A DNA stretch of 64,000 bases from Ignavibacteriales bacterium (GTDB lineage Bacteria > Bacteroidota > Ignavibacteria > UBA10030 > SZUA-254), in contig JACRMQ010000008.1 of NCBI GenBank assembly GCA_016214905.1, positions 94,751-158,750 of the forward strand. The letters run 5' to 3'. Below the pieces are notes generated by a model. The model did no database searches, was not told where the DNA came from, and saw only the letters and a program-made list of their open reading frames with translations. Of this stretch, positions 1-9,864 are shown one piece after another (position 1 is the first letter of the stretch; every line of letters starts with the position of its first letter). The position numbers were made by a program, and so were the translations under genes.

Positions 1-22
1 AAAAAATGAATTCTACTATATA

Positions 23-1108
23 TCAGCTATGACGGATAGAGATTATATCTCCGTCGTTGACAATATACTCCTTACCTTCAAGCCGCCATAGCCCCTTTTC
101 CTTAACTTTTGAAAAAGAACCTTCATTATCGATGAAATCTTGATAACCAACAACCTCGGCTCTGATAAATTTGTCGAAGAAATCACTATGAATTGCACCG
201 GCTGCCTCTTGTGCGCTCATTTCTTTTCGTATCGTCCACGCTCTGCATTCATCTTCTCCTACGGTAAAAAATGAATGGAGCCCTAATAAAGAATATGCCT
301 CACGCACAATAACATCGAGCGCAGATTCCCGAATGCCATACTCATGCATAAAATTTTTTGTTTCTTCATCTTCGAGGAGAGTTAACTCCATTTCAATTTT
401 TCCTGAGAATGATACAACATCTGTGTTTTTACCCGATTTATTTTCTTGTACACTTTTTAGTATAATGTTCGATGATGAGAGTTGTTTCTCGTCGAGATTC
501 AGAACGATTAACATAGGTTTGACTGTCAGAAGAGAATATGATTTTAGGATATGAATTTCGCTTTTTGTAAGTTCCGCTTCACGCAACGGTTTTTCATCGT
601 GCAGATACTGTATACATTTTTCGAGCACGGGTAATTCGCGTTTTTGTTCATCAGTTGAATTTTTTTGGAATTGTTTTTTAATCCGTTCTATGCGTGCTTC
701 AAGTATCGCCATATCCGAAAGTATAAACTCTGTTTCTATTATAGAAATGTCACGGAGCGGATCGATGTTTCCTTCGGGGTGTGGTACCGCATCGTTTTCG
801 AAAACCCTGACAACTTGCACGAGGGCATCGGTTGTTTTTACATTCGATAAAAAATTGGTTGTAAACTGTGTTCCCCCGGAATCACCACGCTGTAAACCGA
901 CGACGTCAATCAACTCAATTGTAGCATAATTAGATTTCTGAGGAGAAAATATTTCTATCAGTGCTTCGAGCCGTTTATCAGGAACTTTAATAATTGCCTG
1001 TTGTGAAGCACGCTTACCTGAACTTGAACCATCCTGATGTGCTTTTGTGATCGTTTGAAATAAGGTTGATTTACCTGAGAATGGGAGTCCGACTATGCCT
1101 ATTACCAT
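23..1108 (-). CDS. ychF: YchF-family Obg-like ATPase
   Basis: This is a 361-residue P-loop nucleotidase of the YchF/Obg-like family, a cytosolic ribosome-associated ATPase usually linked to translation and stress responses. The Walker A motif GLPFSGKST spans residues 7-15. The DxxG switch (DVVGL) is near residue 68. The base-recognition motif is NLDE at 204-207 instead of NKxD, which is the family hallmark and explains its preference for ATP over GTP. The C-terminal ~85 residues carry the AWTIRK and FIRAEVV segments typical of the YchF end with its TGS domain. Length is normal for the family. It stands alone at the left edge of the window and is not part of the hydrogenase locus. The stop codon is 22 bases inside the window, so the gene is complete. 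Confidence 0.95.
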   Translation of the reverse strand: MVIGIVGLPFSGKSTLFQTITKAHQDGSSSGKRASQQAIIKVPDKRLEALIEIFSPQKSNYATIELIDVVGLQRGDSGGTQFTTNFLSNVKTTDALVQVVRVFENDAVPHPEGNIDPLRDISIIETEFILSDMAILEARIERIKKQFQKNSTDEQKRELPVLEKCIQYLHDEKPLREAELTKSEIHILKSYSLLTVKPMLIVLNLDEKQLSSSNIILKSVQENKSGKNTDVVSFSGKIEMELTLLEDEETKNFMHEYGIRESALDVIVREAYSLLGLHSFFTVGEDECRAWTIRKEMSAQEAAGAIHSDFFDKFIRAEVVGYQDFIDNEGSFSKVKEKGLWRLEGKEYIVNDGDIISIRHS

Positions 1109-1218
1109 GATTGATTATGAAAAATATGATTGAGAAATTATCCTGAGCGAAAGAAAATATTCACAGAGAAGAAAACAGAACTATGCGTTAACATACACAA
1201 CGATATTACTACTCGCAG

Positions 1219-1302
1219 TGCCCGGAGCAGGACTTGAACCTGTACGACCTTGCGGCCACTAGCTCCTGAAGCTAGCGCGTCTGCCAATTCCGCCATCCGG
1301 GC
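1219..1302 (-). tRNA. tRNA-Leu (anticodon CAG)
   Basis: The reverse complement folds as a class II tRNA. The acceptor arm GCCCGGA pairs with TCCGGGC and is followed by discriminator A. The D arm reads TGGCGGAATTGGCAGACGC. The anticodon stem CTAGC/GCTAG encloses the loop TTCAGGA, giving anticodon CAG. A long variable arm follows, then a T arm with GGTTCAAGTCC. The long variable arm and the G-rich D loop fit leucine. The 3' CCA is not encoded. It lies between ychF and a plus-strand gene and is transcribed on its own on the minus strand. Confidence 0.96.
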
Positions 1303-1467
1303 GTTTATTTACCTTTTTGAATTTTTTTCCACTTAATTGTACTAAATTTTTAACTTTTTTCCAATCATTTGAAATCATACGCTGGTTTTTATATATTAAT
1401 TCCGGTAAATAAGTATTTCTGAATCTAACGTAAATTTTATCTTTGAACAATTCTGTAGAGAGATTTA

Positions 1468-2190
1468 ATGAAAAGATATTTCTCAATCTGTATTTTCTTT
1501 TTCATCTTCTTCTATACCGTTGCCGCTCAGTATTCTTTTAAATGTGACTCGATTAATACTTCTAACGGAATACTGAAAATATATTTCATCGGACATGGTA
1601 CTTTGATGTTTGAATATCAAAAACAAATAATTCATGTCGATCCATGGAATAAACTTGCTGATTACCAAAAACTACCTAAAGCCGATGTCATTCTTTTAAC
1701 TCATCATCATCCCGATCATCTCGACACAACAGCAATTAACCATATATTAAAATCAAAAACAACGATCGTTGGAACCAGATCTACTTTTGAGACTATTCAA
1801 AGGGGTAAAATATTACATAATTACGACACCACTATGACCGGTGGAATAAAAATAATTGCAGTACCCGCTTACAACATCACCGAGGAACGAAACAAATTCC
1901 ATCCGAAAGAAAGAGATAATGGTTATATTCTTTCAATCGATGGAAAACGTATTTACATCGCGGGTGACACAGAAAATATTCCAGAGATGAAAACACTTGG
2001 GATAATTGATGTCGCCTTTCTTCCCATGAATCAACCATACACAATGCTTCCGGAACAATTAGCAAATGCCGCACGAATGATAAACCCAAAAGTTCTTTAT
2101 CCTTATCACTTCAGCGATAATGATACAACAGGATTGAGAAAATTATTGAATGGAACAAATATTGACTTGCGCTTTCGATCTATGAGATGA
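1468..2190 (+). CDS. Secreted metallo-beta-lactamase-fold hydrolase (UlaG-like)
   Basis: This 240-residue protein has a hydrophobic signal peptide (about residues 1-20, ending in TVAAQ), so it should be exported. The mature part is a compact metallo-beta-lactamase fold of the UlaG / metal-dependent hydrolase type. It has GHGTLMFEY and HVDPW strands, then the metal-binding motif THHHPDHLD (HxHxDH), later GDTENIPEM with the metal-bridging Asp, and a C-terminal YPYHFSD with the last His. Substrate cannot be inferred; the family includes lactonases and phosphodiesterases. The gene is monocistronic, with tRNA-Leu upstream on the other strand and a transporter downstream after 147 bases. Confidence 0.85.
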   Translation: MKRYFSICIFFFIFFYTVAAQYSFKCDSINTSNGILKIYFIGHGTLMFEYQKQIIHVDPWNKLADYQKLPKADVILLTHHHPDHLDTTAINHILKSKTTIVGTRSTFETIQRGKILHNYDTTMTGGIKIIAVPAYNITEERNKFHPKERDNGYILSIDGKRIYIAGDTENIPEMKTLGIIDVAFLPMNQPYTMLPEQLANAARMINPKVLYPYHFSDNDTTGLRKLLNGTNIDLRFRSMR

Positions 2191-2337
2191 ATGCTTTTTT
2201 ATCAAGATTAAATACTGATTAAAGGAATGAGCAAACTTGATTATCTTCCATCTTTCTTGTAATTTATCCAACCATCATTTAAAATGGTACTATTTATAAT
2301 TCACCACTAAACCGATCCAACTAAACAAGGGACCGTT

Positions 2338-4398
2338 ATGAACGAATCAAAAAAGGTTACCCCATTTATTTCCGCTGATGCCAACCTTCCAGAATTTACG
2401 TTGCGTGTTGTAATTCTTGGCGTAATTATGGCTGTTATAATGGGAGCGGCTAATGCATATCTCGGATTAAAAGCCGGCATGACAATCGCCGCGACATATA
2501 CAACTGCGGTAATAAGTATGGCAGTATTAAAAATATTGAAGGGAAATATTTTAGAAGAAAACGCTGCCAGAACAATTGGCTCCATAGGTGGGAATGTGGC
2601 AACCGGGGCTATTTTCACACTTCCGGCATTCTTTATTGCATCGATATGGAATCCGTTTTTTTCGATAGAGCATTATATAATATCAACGTTAATGTTGATT
2701 TTTGCCGGAATATTGGGAATAATGTTCGTTACTATTTTGCGCCGCGTTTTGGTTGAAGACGTCGAATTACCTTTCCCGGAGTCGATTGCAGCAGCAGAAA
2801 TCCACAAGTCAGGGCAAGGTGGTGAACAGAGTTCAAAATATCTTTTTGCCGGAATGGGTGTTGGTGCTTTTATAAGTGCCTTGGTGGAATTCAAATTTAT
2901 AGCTGCGGGATGGCAGAAGGTTGTTTCTCTTACAAAAGGATCTTTAATGTTGCGTGCACCGGGAATGAACCCGGCTTACTTTGGTGTCGGATACATAATC
3001 GGACCAAAACTTGGTGCAATAAATTTTAGCGGTGGTGTGCTTGCGTGGGGTTTACTCACGCCAATTATCGCATATTTTATTCATCGGGATAATCCGGAGA
3101 CGGTAAGCAATTGGACTACCGAATTTACTTTCATATGGAAAAATTACGTCCGTTACATCGCAATCGGTGGAATGCTCGTTGGCGCCTTCTATACGTTATA
3201 TAAAATGCGCAATAGTCTATTCAGCGGTATTATACGTTCATTTTCTTACGTGAGAAAGTCGGCGGCGGGCGGTGATAATATTCTTCGCACCGAGAAAGAT
3301 ATAAACATCCGATGGTCGCTGCTTCTAATTGGAATCATAGTTTTGGTTATGCTGGCGATCTTTAATTATTTCACCGGAAGTTTATTTCCCGCGGCTGTCG
3401 CGTCGGTGGTAATGTTATTTCTTGGATTTGTTTTCGCTGCCGTTTCCGGATATCTTGTCGGGATTATTGGTGTTAGCAATAATCCTACCAGCGGGTTAAC
3501 CGTATCGGTTCTGATTGTTGTCGCATTCCTTATGGTGGGACTTGGAATGAAAGGTGAAGCGGCTATTGCGGCAGTGCTTGGTGTTGCCGCTTTTACATGC
3601 ACAAGCGTTTCGGTTGCCGGTGAAATGATGCAAGACCTTAAGGCAGGACATATTCTAGGATGTACACCATGGAGAATGCAGGTAGGAGACATCTTTGGTG
3701 TTACGGCTGCGGCACTTGCTATGTTTTTTGTTCTTTCTCTTTTACACCTCGGAGACATTAAACAAGTTGTTGGAAATGAAATTGAGAAATTAGAAAAATC
3801 CGGTGTACAGAATATAGAATACAAAGGTAAAAATCAACAACTGCTTGGTTCTACATTTTCTTTAAATGAACTTAAGCAAATGGAACCCGAACAGCAAAAT
3901 GATATATTAGGTACGCAGGCGGGATTCGGCGGCGAAAAACTTGCGGCACCGCAAGCAAGTTTAATGGCTGTTGTTGCGCGTGGTATTGTAGAAATGAAAA
4001 CGGAATTCATTTTGATAGCAGTTGGAATGTTGATGGGGTTTGGATTTATTCTGATGCAGGTGAAAAGTCCGATGCTGATATGCGTTGGGATGTATTTACC
4101 GATTGATACGTCTTTCGCTATTTTCCTGGGTGGGGCAATGAAAGGCATTCTTGAAAAAATAGCTGAAAAACGAAAAATAAGTGATACTCAAAAAGAAAAG
4201 ATGAATAATATCGGTGTTCTGCTCGCATCTGGATTAATCGCCGGAGAAGCATTATTGGGATTATTATTCGCCGGTCTTGCATTCGGAGAGATAAAATTGT
4301 TCCATGCTTTTGAATCACCATTTTATGTGCCAAGCATAATCGCCATGATTCTTCTTGGAATTTTCTTGATTCGTATACCACTTAGAAAAGCGAAGTAA
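2338..4398 (+). CDS. OPT-family oligopeptide transporter
   Basis: This is a 686-residue integral membrane protein with about 14-16 hydrophobic segments. It begins FTLRVVILGVIMAVIMGAAN, followed by YLGLKAGMTIAATY, the classical opening of the bacterial OPT family. Other family hallmarks are ELPFPESIAAAEIH (around residue 142) and the GYIIGPKLGAINFSGG loop. OPT proteins import peptides or metal-chelate-like compounds, probably driven by protons. A soluble insert (about residues 480-545, rich in K, E and Q) sits between two membrane blocks. It converges with hypE, leaving only 6 bases between the stop codons, so it is not part of the Hyp operon. Substrate is unknown. Confidence 0.93.
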   Translation: MNESKKVTPFISADANLPEFTLRVVILGVIMAVIMGAANAYLGLKAGMTIAATYTTAVISMAVLKILKGNILEENAARTIGSIGGNVATGAIFTLPAFFIASIWNPFFSIEHYIISTLMLIFAGILGIMFVTILRRVLVEDVELPFPESIAAAEIHKSGQGGEQSSKYLFAGMGVGAFISALVEFKFIAAGWQKVVSLTKGSLMLRAPGMNPAYFGVGYIIGPKLGAINFSGGVLAWGLLTPIIAYFIHRDNPETVSNWTTEFTFIWKNYVRYIAIGGMLVGAFYTLYKMRNSLFSGIIRSFSYVRKSAAGGDNILRTEKDINIRWSLLLIGIIVLVMLAIFNYFTGSLFPAAVASVVMLFLGFVFAAVSGYLVGIIGVSNNPTSGLTVSVLIVVAFLMVGLGMKGEAAIAAVLGVAAFTCTSVSVAGEMMQDLKAGHILGCTPWRMQVGDIFGVTAAALAMFFVLSLLHLGDIKQVVGNEIEKLEKSGVQNIEYKGKNQQLLGSTFSLNELKQMEPEQQNDILGTQAGFGGEKLAAPQASLMAVVARGIVEMKTEFILIAVGMLMGFGFILMQVKSPMLICVGMYLPIDTSFAIFLGGAMKGILEKIAEKRKISDTQKEKMNNIGVLLASGLIAGEALLGLLFAGLAFGEIKLFHAFESPFYVPSIIAMILLGIFLIRIPLRKAK

Positions 4399-4404
4399 TT
4401 AATC

Positions 4405-5469
4405 TTAACATATACGGGGAAGCTGCTCGCCCGATATCATATCGACGATCCGCTTCCCCCGTATGGTGCTTTCTAAAACTACAACACCTCTATGATCGTC
4501 AACTACTTTTCCGATGATGCAGGCATCTTTTCCGAACGGATGTTTTTTCATCGCCTCAACAACTTTTCCGCTTTGTTTACCATCTACAAAAGCAATTAGT
4601 TTTCCTTCGTTCGCAACGTAGAGTGGATCTAATCCCAGGAGTTCACATGCGCCTTTTACTTCTTCGCGCACAGGAATTAATTTTTCATTTATTAAAATTC
4701 CCACTTCTGCACTTTGGGCAATTTCGTTTAAAACAGTTGCAACACCACCGCGGGTCGGATCACGCAGTACATGTATATCCCGATCAATTTCGAGTATAAT
4801 TTCGACCAAATTATTCAACGCGGCACAGTCGCTTTCTACAGGTGAATCGAATTTCAGTCCTTCACGGACCGACATGATAGCAATTCCATGATCCGCGATA
4901 TAACCGCTTAGAATGATATCGTCTCCTGGTTTCGCCCTTCGCGGATCAATATTCACACCGTCGGGAACAACTCCTATGCCCGATGTATTAATAAAAACTT
5001 TATCTCCCTTTCCCCTGTCAACAACTTTCGTATCTCCCGTAACAATTTTAATCTTCGCATTATCGGCAGCCCTTTTCATTAACTGAACTATGCGCCACAA
5101 TTCATCCATCGATAACCCTTCTTCGATGATAAATCCCACCGACATATAAAGCGGCTTAGCACCGCACATCGCCAGATCGTTTACCGTGCCGTTAACGGCA
5201 AGTTCACCGATTGATCCTCCCGGAAAGAATATCGGATTGACGACATAAGAATCTGTTGAGAAAGCAAGTTTGCCGCTTGGAAGCGAAAGCACAGCTCCGT
5301 CGTGAAGATGTTCTAATTGACTTGATTGAAATTGAGACGCAAACATTTCCTGAATCAATTGCTGCATTAATTTTCCGCCACCGCCGTGCGCAAGAGTGAT
5401 ATTTTTGTACCTTGCGATGGGTAGTGGACATGAAAATTGCGGATCGGAATTTTGATTGTTTGTAGTCAT
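4405..5469 (-). CDS. hypE: Hydrogenase maturation protein HypE
   Basis: HypE converts the carbamoyl group delivered by HypF into a thiocyanate on its own C-terminal cysteine, and so supplies the cyanide ligands of the NiFe active site. The 354-residue protein shows the LAHGGGGKLM motif near the N terminus, the AIR-synthase-like ATP-binding core (FSTDSYVV, VTGDTKVV, DPTRGGVATVLNEIA) and the diagnostic last four residues PRIC with Cys354. The gene lies 5.6 kb away from hypD. The tonB-like gene, a giant sensor and an aldo/keto reductase separate them, whereas hypD and hypE are often adjacent. Its last codons hold a strong inverted repeat (see 4412-4464). No clear Shine-Dalgarno precedes the ATG. 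Confidence 0.96.
   Translation of the reverse strand: MTTNNQNSDPQFSCPLPIARYKNITLAHGGGGKLMQQLIQEMFASQFQSSQLEHLHDGAVLSLPSGKLAFSTDSYVVNPIFFPGGSIGELAVNGTVNDLAMCGAKPLYMSVGFIIEEGLSMDELWRIVQLMKRAADNAKIKIVTGDTKVVDRGKGDKVFINTSGIGVVPDGVNIDPRRAKPGDDIILSGYIADHGIAIMSVREGLKFDSPVESDCAALNNLVEIILEIDRDIHVLRDPTRGGVATVLNEIAQSAEVGILINEKLIPVREEVKGACELLGLDPLYVANEGKLIAFVDGKQSGKVVEAMKKHPFGKDACIIGKVVDDHRGVVVLESTIRGKRIVDMISGEQLPRIC
4412..4464. terminator. Inverted repeat inside the hypE 3' end (possible bidirectional terminator)
   Basis: ATACGGGGAAGC at 4412-4423 can pair with GCTTCCCCCGTAT at 4452-4464, giving a 12-bp stem with one bulged C. The stem is entirely inside the last ~18 codons of hypE, next to the convergent OPT gene whose stop is only 6 bases away. 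With no other room for a terminator, this structure may end transcription from both sides. It lacks a good U-tract on either strand, so this role is tentative. Confidence 0.4.
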
Positions 5470-5504
5470 AATAATTTCACATTTCTAAGATAAGGACTTC
5501 CAGT

Positions 5505-6458
5505 TCAATCTTTGTCGTTCTTCGTGTTCAGAGCATCTTCGACGGTAACGATATCGTCTGAAGAAATCGTAAAACCCGCTGCCTCAACATTTTCAACGAC
5601 TTGTGTCGCTGTACGTGCCCCTACAATGGCAGAGGTAACTGCGGTATGTTTGAGCACCCAAGCAATTGCGAGTTGCCCGACAGTTTTATTGTATTTTGAA
5701 GCTATGGGTTTGATTTTTTCCACAAATTCAAGTGCCCTAGAAAGATTTGGCTCCAGATAAAATTTATTTGAACGACGCCAGTCATCATCTGCTAATTTGG
5801 TAATATCGAACTTTCCGCTTAAAATTCCTGCCTGCATTGGGCTGTATGCAATCACACCAATATTTTCCCGTAAACAGTAAGGCAAAATTTCTTTTTCTAT
5901 CTGCCGTCTCAGCAAACTGTAAGGTGGTTGTAACGATTGTACCTGAGAAATCTTATTGCAACGTTGTAATAATTGAAGATCATAATTGCATACGCCAATA
6001 AAGCGTGTCTTACCTTCTTCTTTGAGTTTAACAAGAGTTTCCCACGATTCTTCGACTTCTGTTTTCGGATCGGGCCAGTGTATCTGATAAAGATCAACAT
6101 AATCAACATTTAATCGATTCAAACTTTTTTCAATTTCACTTATTATACTTTTTGAAGATGCATGTATCTTAACATTCCGTTGATCGTCCCAAACCATTCC
6201 GCATTTTGTCGCAAGAAAAACATTTTGTCTTTTATCCTGAAGAGCTTTTCCTACAACTTCTTCAGAGTGGCCTAAACCATAAATTGCCGCCGTATCGATC
6301 CAATTAATTCCCAAATCGATTGCACGATGAATCGCATTGATAGACTCATTATCGTCGATCTTGCCCCAACCGAATTGCCAAGGACCGCCAATTGCCCATG
6401 CGCCAAAACCGATTTCTGTTAGTTCCGGACCATTTTTACCTAGTTTTCTTCTATTCAT
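5505..6458 (-). CDS. Aldo/keto reductase
   Basis: This 317-residue TIM-barrel oxidoreductase of the AKR superfamily is expected to use NADPH to reduce aldehydes or ketones in the cytosol. The catalytic tetrad can be placed: Asp in WIDTAAIYGLGHSEE with the following Tyr, Lys in FLATKCG, and His in VDLYQIHWPDP. The GYSP-like segment AYSPMQAGILSGKF and the C-terminal IVGARTATQV (cofactor phosphate loop) are typical. It is 35 bases upstream of hypE on the same strand and may be co-transcribed with it, but nothing in the sequence links its chemistry to hydrogenase maturation. Substrate unknown. Confidence 0.92.
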   Translation of the reverse strand: MNRRKLGKNGPELTEIGFGAWAIGGPWQFGWGKIDDNESINAIHRAIDLGINWIDTAAIYGLGHSEEVVGKALQDKRQNVFLATKCGMVWDDQRNVKIHASSKSIISEIEKSLNRLNVDYVDLYQIHWPDPKTEVEESWETLVKLKEEGKTRFIGVCNYDLQLLQRCNKISQVQSLQPPYSLLRRQIEKEILPYCLRENIGVIAYSPMQAGILSGKFDITKLADDDWRRSNKFYLEPNLSRALEFVEKIKPIASKYNKTVGQLAIAWVLKHTAVTSAIVGARTATQVVENVEAAGFTISSDDIVTVEDALNTKNDKD

Positions 6459-6567
6459 CCGAGTGTTGATCGCGCAATTTTCTAAAATACTTATTTGAAG
6501 TTAATAAGGTTTTATGGAATTCCCAAAGATAAGAAGCGGCCGAGATATAATCGCACTGCCAAATTAT

Positions 6568-9500
6568 TCAATATGTTGGCGGTTCTTTTTTCTCCTTGAG
6601 TCGTTGATAGACTTCCGGAAAATATTCTTTTGTACAGTCGGGGCATAATCCGTGTGTGAATACCGCGTCGGAGTGTTTTGAAATGTATGTTTCAACCTGC
6701 GTCCAATATCCCTTGTCGTCACGAATTTTTTTACAGCTTGAACAAATTGGCAATAAACCCGAGAGTGCTTTAACCTCAGATAAAGCATCGCGTAATTCGA
6801 TGATAAGTTTTTCCCTGTCCTGCTCAAATTTTTTGCGTTCGGTTATCTCGCGTGCAACTCCAACAAGCGCAACAGGTTTATTTTCCACATCATAAACAAC
6901 AGACGACCAAAGTTCAACCGGGATTGAAGTGCCGTCTTTGCACTTATTGATAACTTCGCCATTCCAATCTCCCTTCTGGATGGTCGCATTGTGGATTTCA
7001 TTCTGCATCTCGTCGGTAACATAAGGAGACGCAATTAAAGAAATATTCTGACCGCTCAACTCACCCTCAGAATATCCATACATCTTGATAAAAGCATCAT
7101 TAACAAATAAAATATTATTATTTAAGTTAGTTATGCAAATTGCGTCTCTCGCAGATGCAACGGTTTGGGCAAGAAGCAATTGTTTTGCTTCTGCTTGTTT
7201 CAAATCAGTTACATCTCTGTTAATTGATAGAACAGCATTTCTGCCTTCGTATTCTATCATAACGGCATTAGCTATGATTTGAATCTCGTCCTGATTTTTA
7301 TTGATATGAATAGTTTCAAGCGCTTCTGCTCTTTTTTCTCTAAGAATTTGATCGATCACCTGACGACCATTGTCGATATTTTTAGTGATCTCTCTAAGAC
7401 CTCTTCCAATCAACTCTTCCCTTGTAAATCCATATAGTTCGCATGCTTTTTTGTTCACGGCGAGAATTATTTCATGATCGGGATCGAAAATCATAATTGC
7501 ATCGTTTGCTGTTTCAAATAACTTACGGTATTGTTCTTCCGATTTACGTAAAGCAATGTCATCTTTTCGCTTTCTTATGATATAGGCGGTTCCCACGAAT
7601 GCGATTATAAGTAACAGTGAACCGACCGGAATATAAAAATAAGGTAAAAGATAAAAAGGAGGCGGAATGGTGAAAGAAACGGTTTTTATTTCATTTGAAA
7701 ATTCGCCGAGCTGATTTTTCGTTTGGATAGAAAACGTATGTTCGCCGCTTGCCAAATCGGGGATGATGGTGCTTCGTTCTTTATTCCACTCTGTCCATGG
7801 TTGATTATCCACGCAGTAGCGTATTTTAATATCATCAGGCATCTGTTCTCCCCAGAAGGAATATACTCTCCAATGGGCAAGTAAAGAAGAATTTTGAATG
7901 AGCGGATTAAATAATTTCACAACAGGATATTTGTCTGATAGTTCTTTCAGATTTAGTATTTGAACTCCGCCACCGCTTGTTCCAAGGTAGACTTTATCAT
8001 CCGTAGACAACAAACCCCATATACGGGAATTTTCTATACCTTCATGAACATTGAATTCGGAAAAAGTGTCGTGGTCATAAATAGATACACCCCCGCGAGT
8101 CGCGATCCAGACTTTATTATCATTGCTAATTTTTATATTCCATACTGCATCGCTTACAAGTCCATCCGCCGTTGTGAAATATTTGGGTGACTCATTTTCT
8201 ATATACCCCAATCCGAACCACTGATCTCCAAACCATACTTTGTTGTTCTTATCTACTGCGAGTGTGAAAATTCTATTGTTCTTTAAACCATTTTCAGTTG
8301 ACCAGTAATTCCATTTACCATTCTTCGAATTCTCTGATATCGGCTTCCATCTGCCGATCCCCGCGGAAGTTCCGAACCAAAGTGAACCATCATCGCTCTC
8401 GGCAAATGAATATATTCGCGCATTGGCTAATTCTTCGGTCATCTTGAATTGTGTGAACTTGCCGCTATCGTAATAATACGCACCCGGTTCACGGTCAACT
8501 TTGCGAACATCAAAATCGCGACGGTAAAGGCCAAGAAACCAAAGTCGTCCCTTCTTATCCATATTAATTTTATGAATTGATCCCGCATCTAGACCTTCCA
8601 GTAAACCAAAATATTTCCAGGTTGAACCGTCCCATCGGTATGTTCCATCGAAATAATAACCGCTCGAAATCCAAATATTATTGTTATTATCCTCAATTAA
8701 TCCTGTTATGGCTCCTATTTTTTTTTCATTGATCTTCTCAATCGTTTTAATCGAACCATCCGGATAGTGAATTACCAGTCCGTTCCCGGTTCCGCACCAA
8801 ACAGACCCATCTTTACGTTTAATAATTTCGTTTACATTATTTCGTTGATCCGGAGAGGGAAATTTCCAAACTGCCCATCGTTGAGACGAAACGACATGAA
8901 GAAATAATCCAACCTCTGTGCCAACCCACAAATCTCCATTAGAACGGTACTTTAAAAAAATAATATTCTGAAGTTGGGATGGTGTGGGTTTTATAGTTTT
9001 CCATTCGTTGTTATCGAATATTTTTAATTCATCAGATTCTACTATCTTGATGGCCTGACCGGCAGCATTTACGTCGAATCCCAGTATGTTATCATGATCC
9101 TGAAACGGTTCCAGTTGAGGCATGGAAGATGATGCCCAGCGCCATAAACCCACATGCGAAGGAGGTGACCAAATCGACATAAATCCTAAGCCATTTTTAT
9201 TTTCGCAGAGTCGGTTTATATTAAAAAGAGTTGCGGCGGCAGGCATCTTTTCTTCCCAAACATTTCCGTTCCATCTGAACAATCCCTGCGATCCGTTAAG
9301 CCATATTACTTTGCCTGATGTATTCCAAATCGTTGTATATTTTTGTTCTCTGAGTTCAGGTGGTGTTTGATAAGGAATAACTTTATTATGATGAAGTATA
9401 TAAAGAGATGAATCAATTATCAATAGAAATTTATCATATCCAAAATATGCTAATGAGGCGATCTTGTTTTCGTGACCCTCTATGATGATCGGAATTTCTC

Positions 9501-9864
9501 TGAAACCACCCTGTCCGCCATAAAATAGACGATCATTATAAACTATTAAGATACTGTCTCTTTCATCCGGAATAATTGCGGAAACCACTTGATTAGACAA
9601 ACCATGTTCCTTCCCAACCGGTGTCCATGAATATCCATTGAACCAAGCAAGTCCTGATGAAGTGTTCGCCCATGGAGTACCTCCACTCGTTTCCACCACA
9701 TCGAATACTCTCACTGAGGGCAATCCGGATTCAGTGGTAAACAATCTCCATCTCCACTGATCTTGAAGTGTTATCTGTTGAGCATTACCCGTGGAACTTA
9801 GTAAAAAAAAATACAAGGTAGGAATACAAAAAAATAGAATAAAAATATTTTTCTTTTTCGACAT
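6568..9864 (-). CDS. Giant periplasmic-propeller sensor with two PAS domains, Cys4 tail and no kinase
   Basis: Starting at the ATG at 9864 gives 1098 residues with a clean signal peptide (KKKNIFILFFCIPTLYFFLL); an earlier ATG at 9897 adds 11 residues and fits export less well. Residues ~25-640 are Reg_prop-type propeller repeats (VWCGTGNGL, LWFGTSAGIGRW, VWIATRGGVSIYD). They are followed by a Y_Y_Y domain and one membrane helix (about 740-764). Two PAS-PAC units (about 785-1025) and a short coiled coil come next. The end is a module with C1041-x2-C1044 and C1074-x2-C1077 (ICSSCKKIRDDKGYW and HGLCPDC). There is no HisKA, HATPase, GGDEF or methyl-accepting domain. The Cys module is known at the ends of other PAS proteins but its output is not established. 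Upstream (9865-10097) I see no promoter I trust. Confidence 0.85.
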   Translation of the reverse strand: MSKKKNIFILFFCIPTLYFFLLSSTGNAQQITLQDQWRWRLFTTESGLPSVRVFDVVETSGGTPWANTSSGLAWFNGYSWTPVGKEHGLSNQVVSAIIPDERDSILIVYNDRLFYGGQGGFREIPIIIEGHENKIASLAYFGYDKFLLIIDSSLYILHHNKVIPYQTPPELREQKYTTIWNTSGKVIWLNGSQGLFRWNGNVWEEKMPAAATLFNINRLCENKNGLGFMSIWSPPSHVGLWRWASSSMPQLEPFQDHDNILGFDVNAAGQAIKIVESDELKIFDNNEWKTIKPTPSQLQNIIFLKYRSNGDLWVGTEVGLFLHVVSSQRWAVWKFPSPDQRNNVNEIIKRKDGSVWCGTGNGLVIHYPDGSIKTIEKINEKKIGAITGLIEDNNNNIWISSGYYFDGTYRWDGSTWKYFGLLEGLDAGSIHKINMDKKGRLWFLGLYRRDFDVRKVDREPGAYYYDSGKFTQFKMTEELANARIYSFAESDDGSLWFGTSAGIGRWKPISENSKNGKWNYWSTENGLKNNRIFTLAVDKNNKVWFGDQWFGLGYIENESPKYFTTADGLVSDAVWNIKISNDNKVWIATRGGVSIYDHDTFSEFNVHEGIENSRIWGLLSTDDKVYLGTSGGGVQILNLKELSDKYPVVKLFNPLIQNSSLLAHWRVYSFWGEQMPDDIKIRYCVDNQPWTEWNKERSTIIPDLASGEHTFSIQTKNQLGEFSNEIKTVSFTIPPPFYLLPYFYIPVGSLLLIIAFVGTAYIIRKRKDDIALRKSEEQYRKLFETANDAIMIFDPDHEIILAVNKKACELYGFTREELIGRGLREITKNIDNGRQVIDQILREKRAEALETIHINKNQDEIQIIANAVMIEYEGRNAVLSINRDVTDLKQAEAKQLLLAQTVASARDAICITNLNNNILFVNDAFIKMYGYSEGELSGQNISLIASPYVTDEMQNEIHNATIQKGDWNGEVINKCKDGTSIPVELWSSVVYDVENKPVALVGVAREITERKKFEQDREKLIIELRDALSEVKALSGLLPICSSCKKIRDDKGYWTQVETYISKHSDAVFTHGLCPDCTKEYFPEVYQRLKEKKEPPTY

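Noticed and set aside
1259..1486. 75-codon minus-strand frame
   Set aside because: It runs through the tRNA-Leu gene and has no family features.
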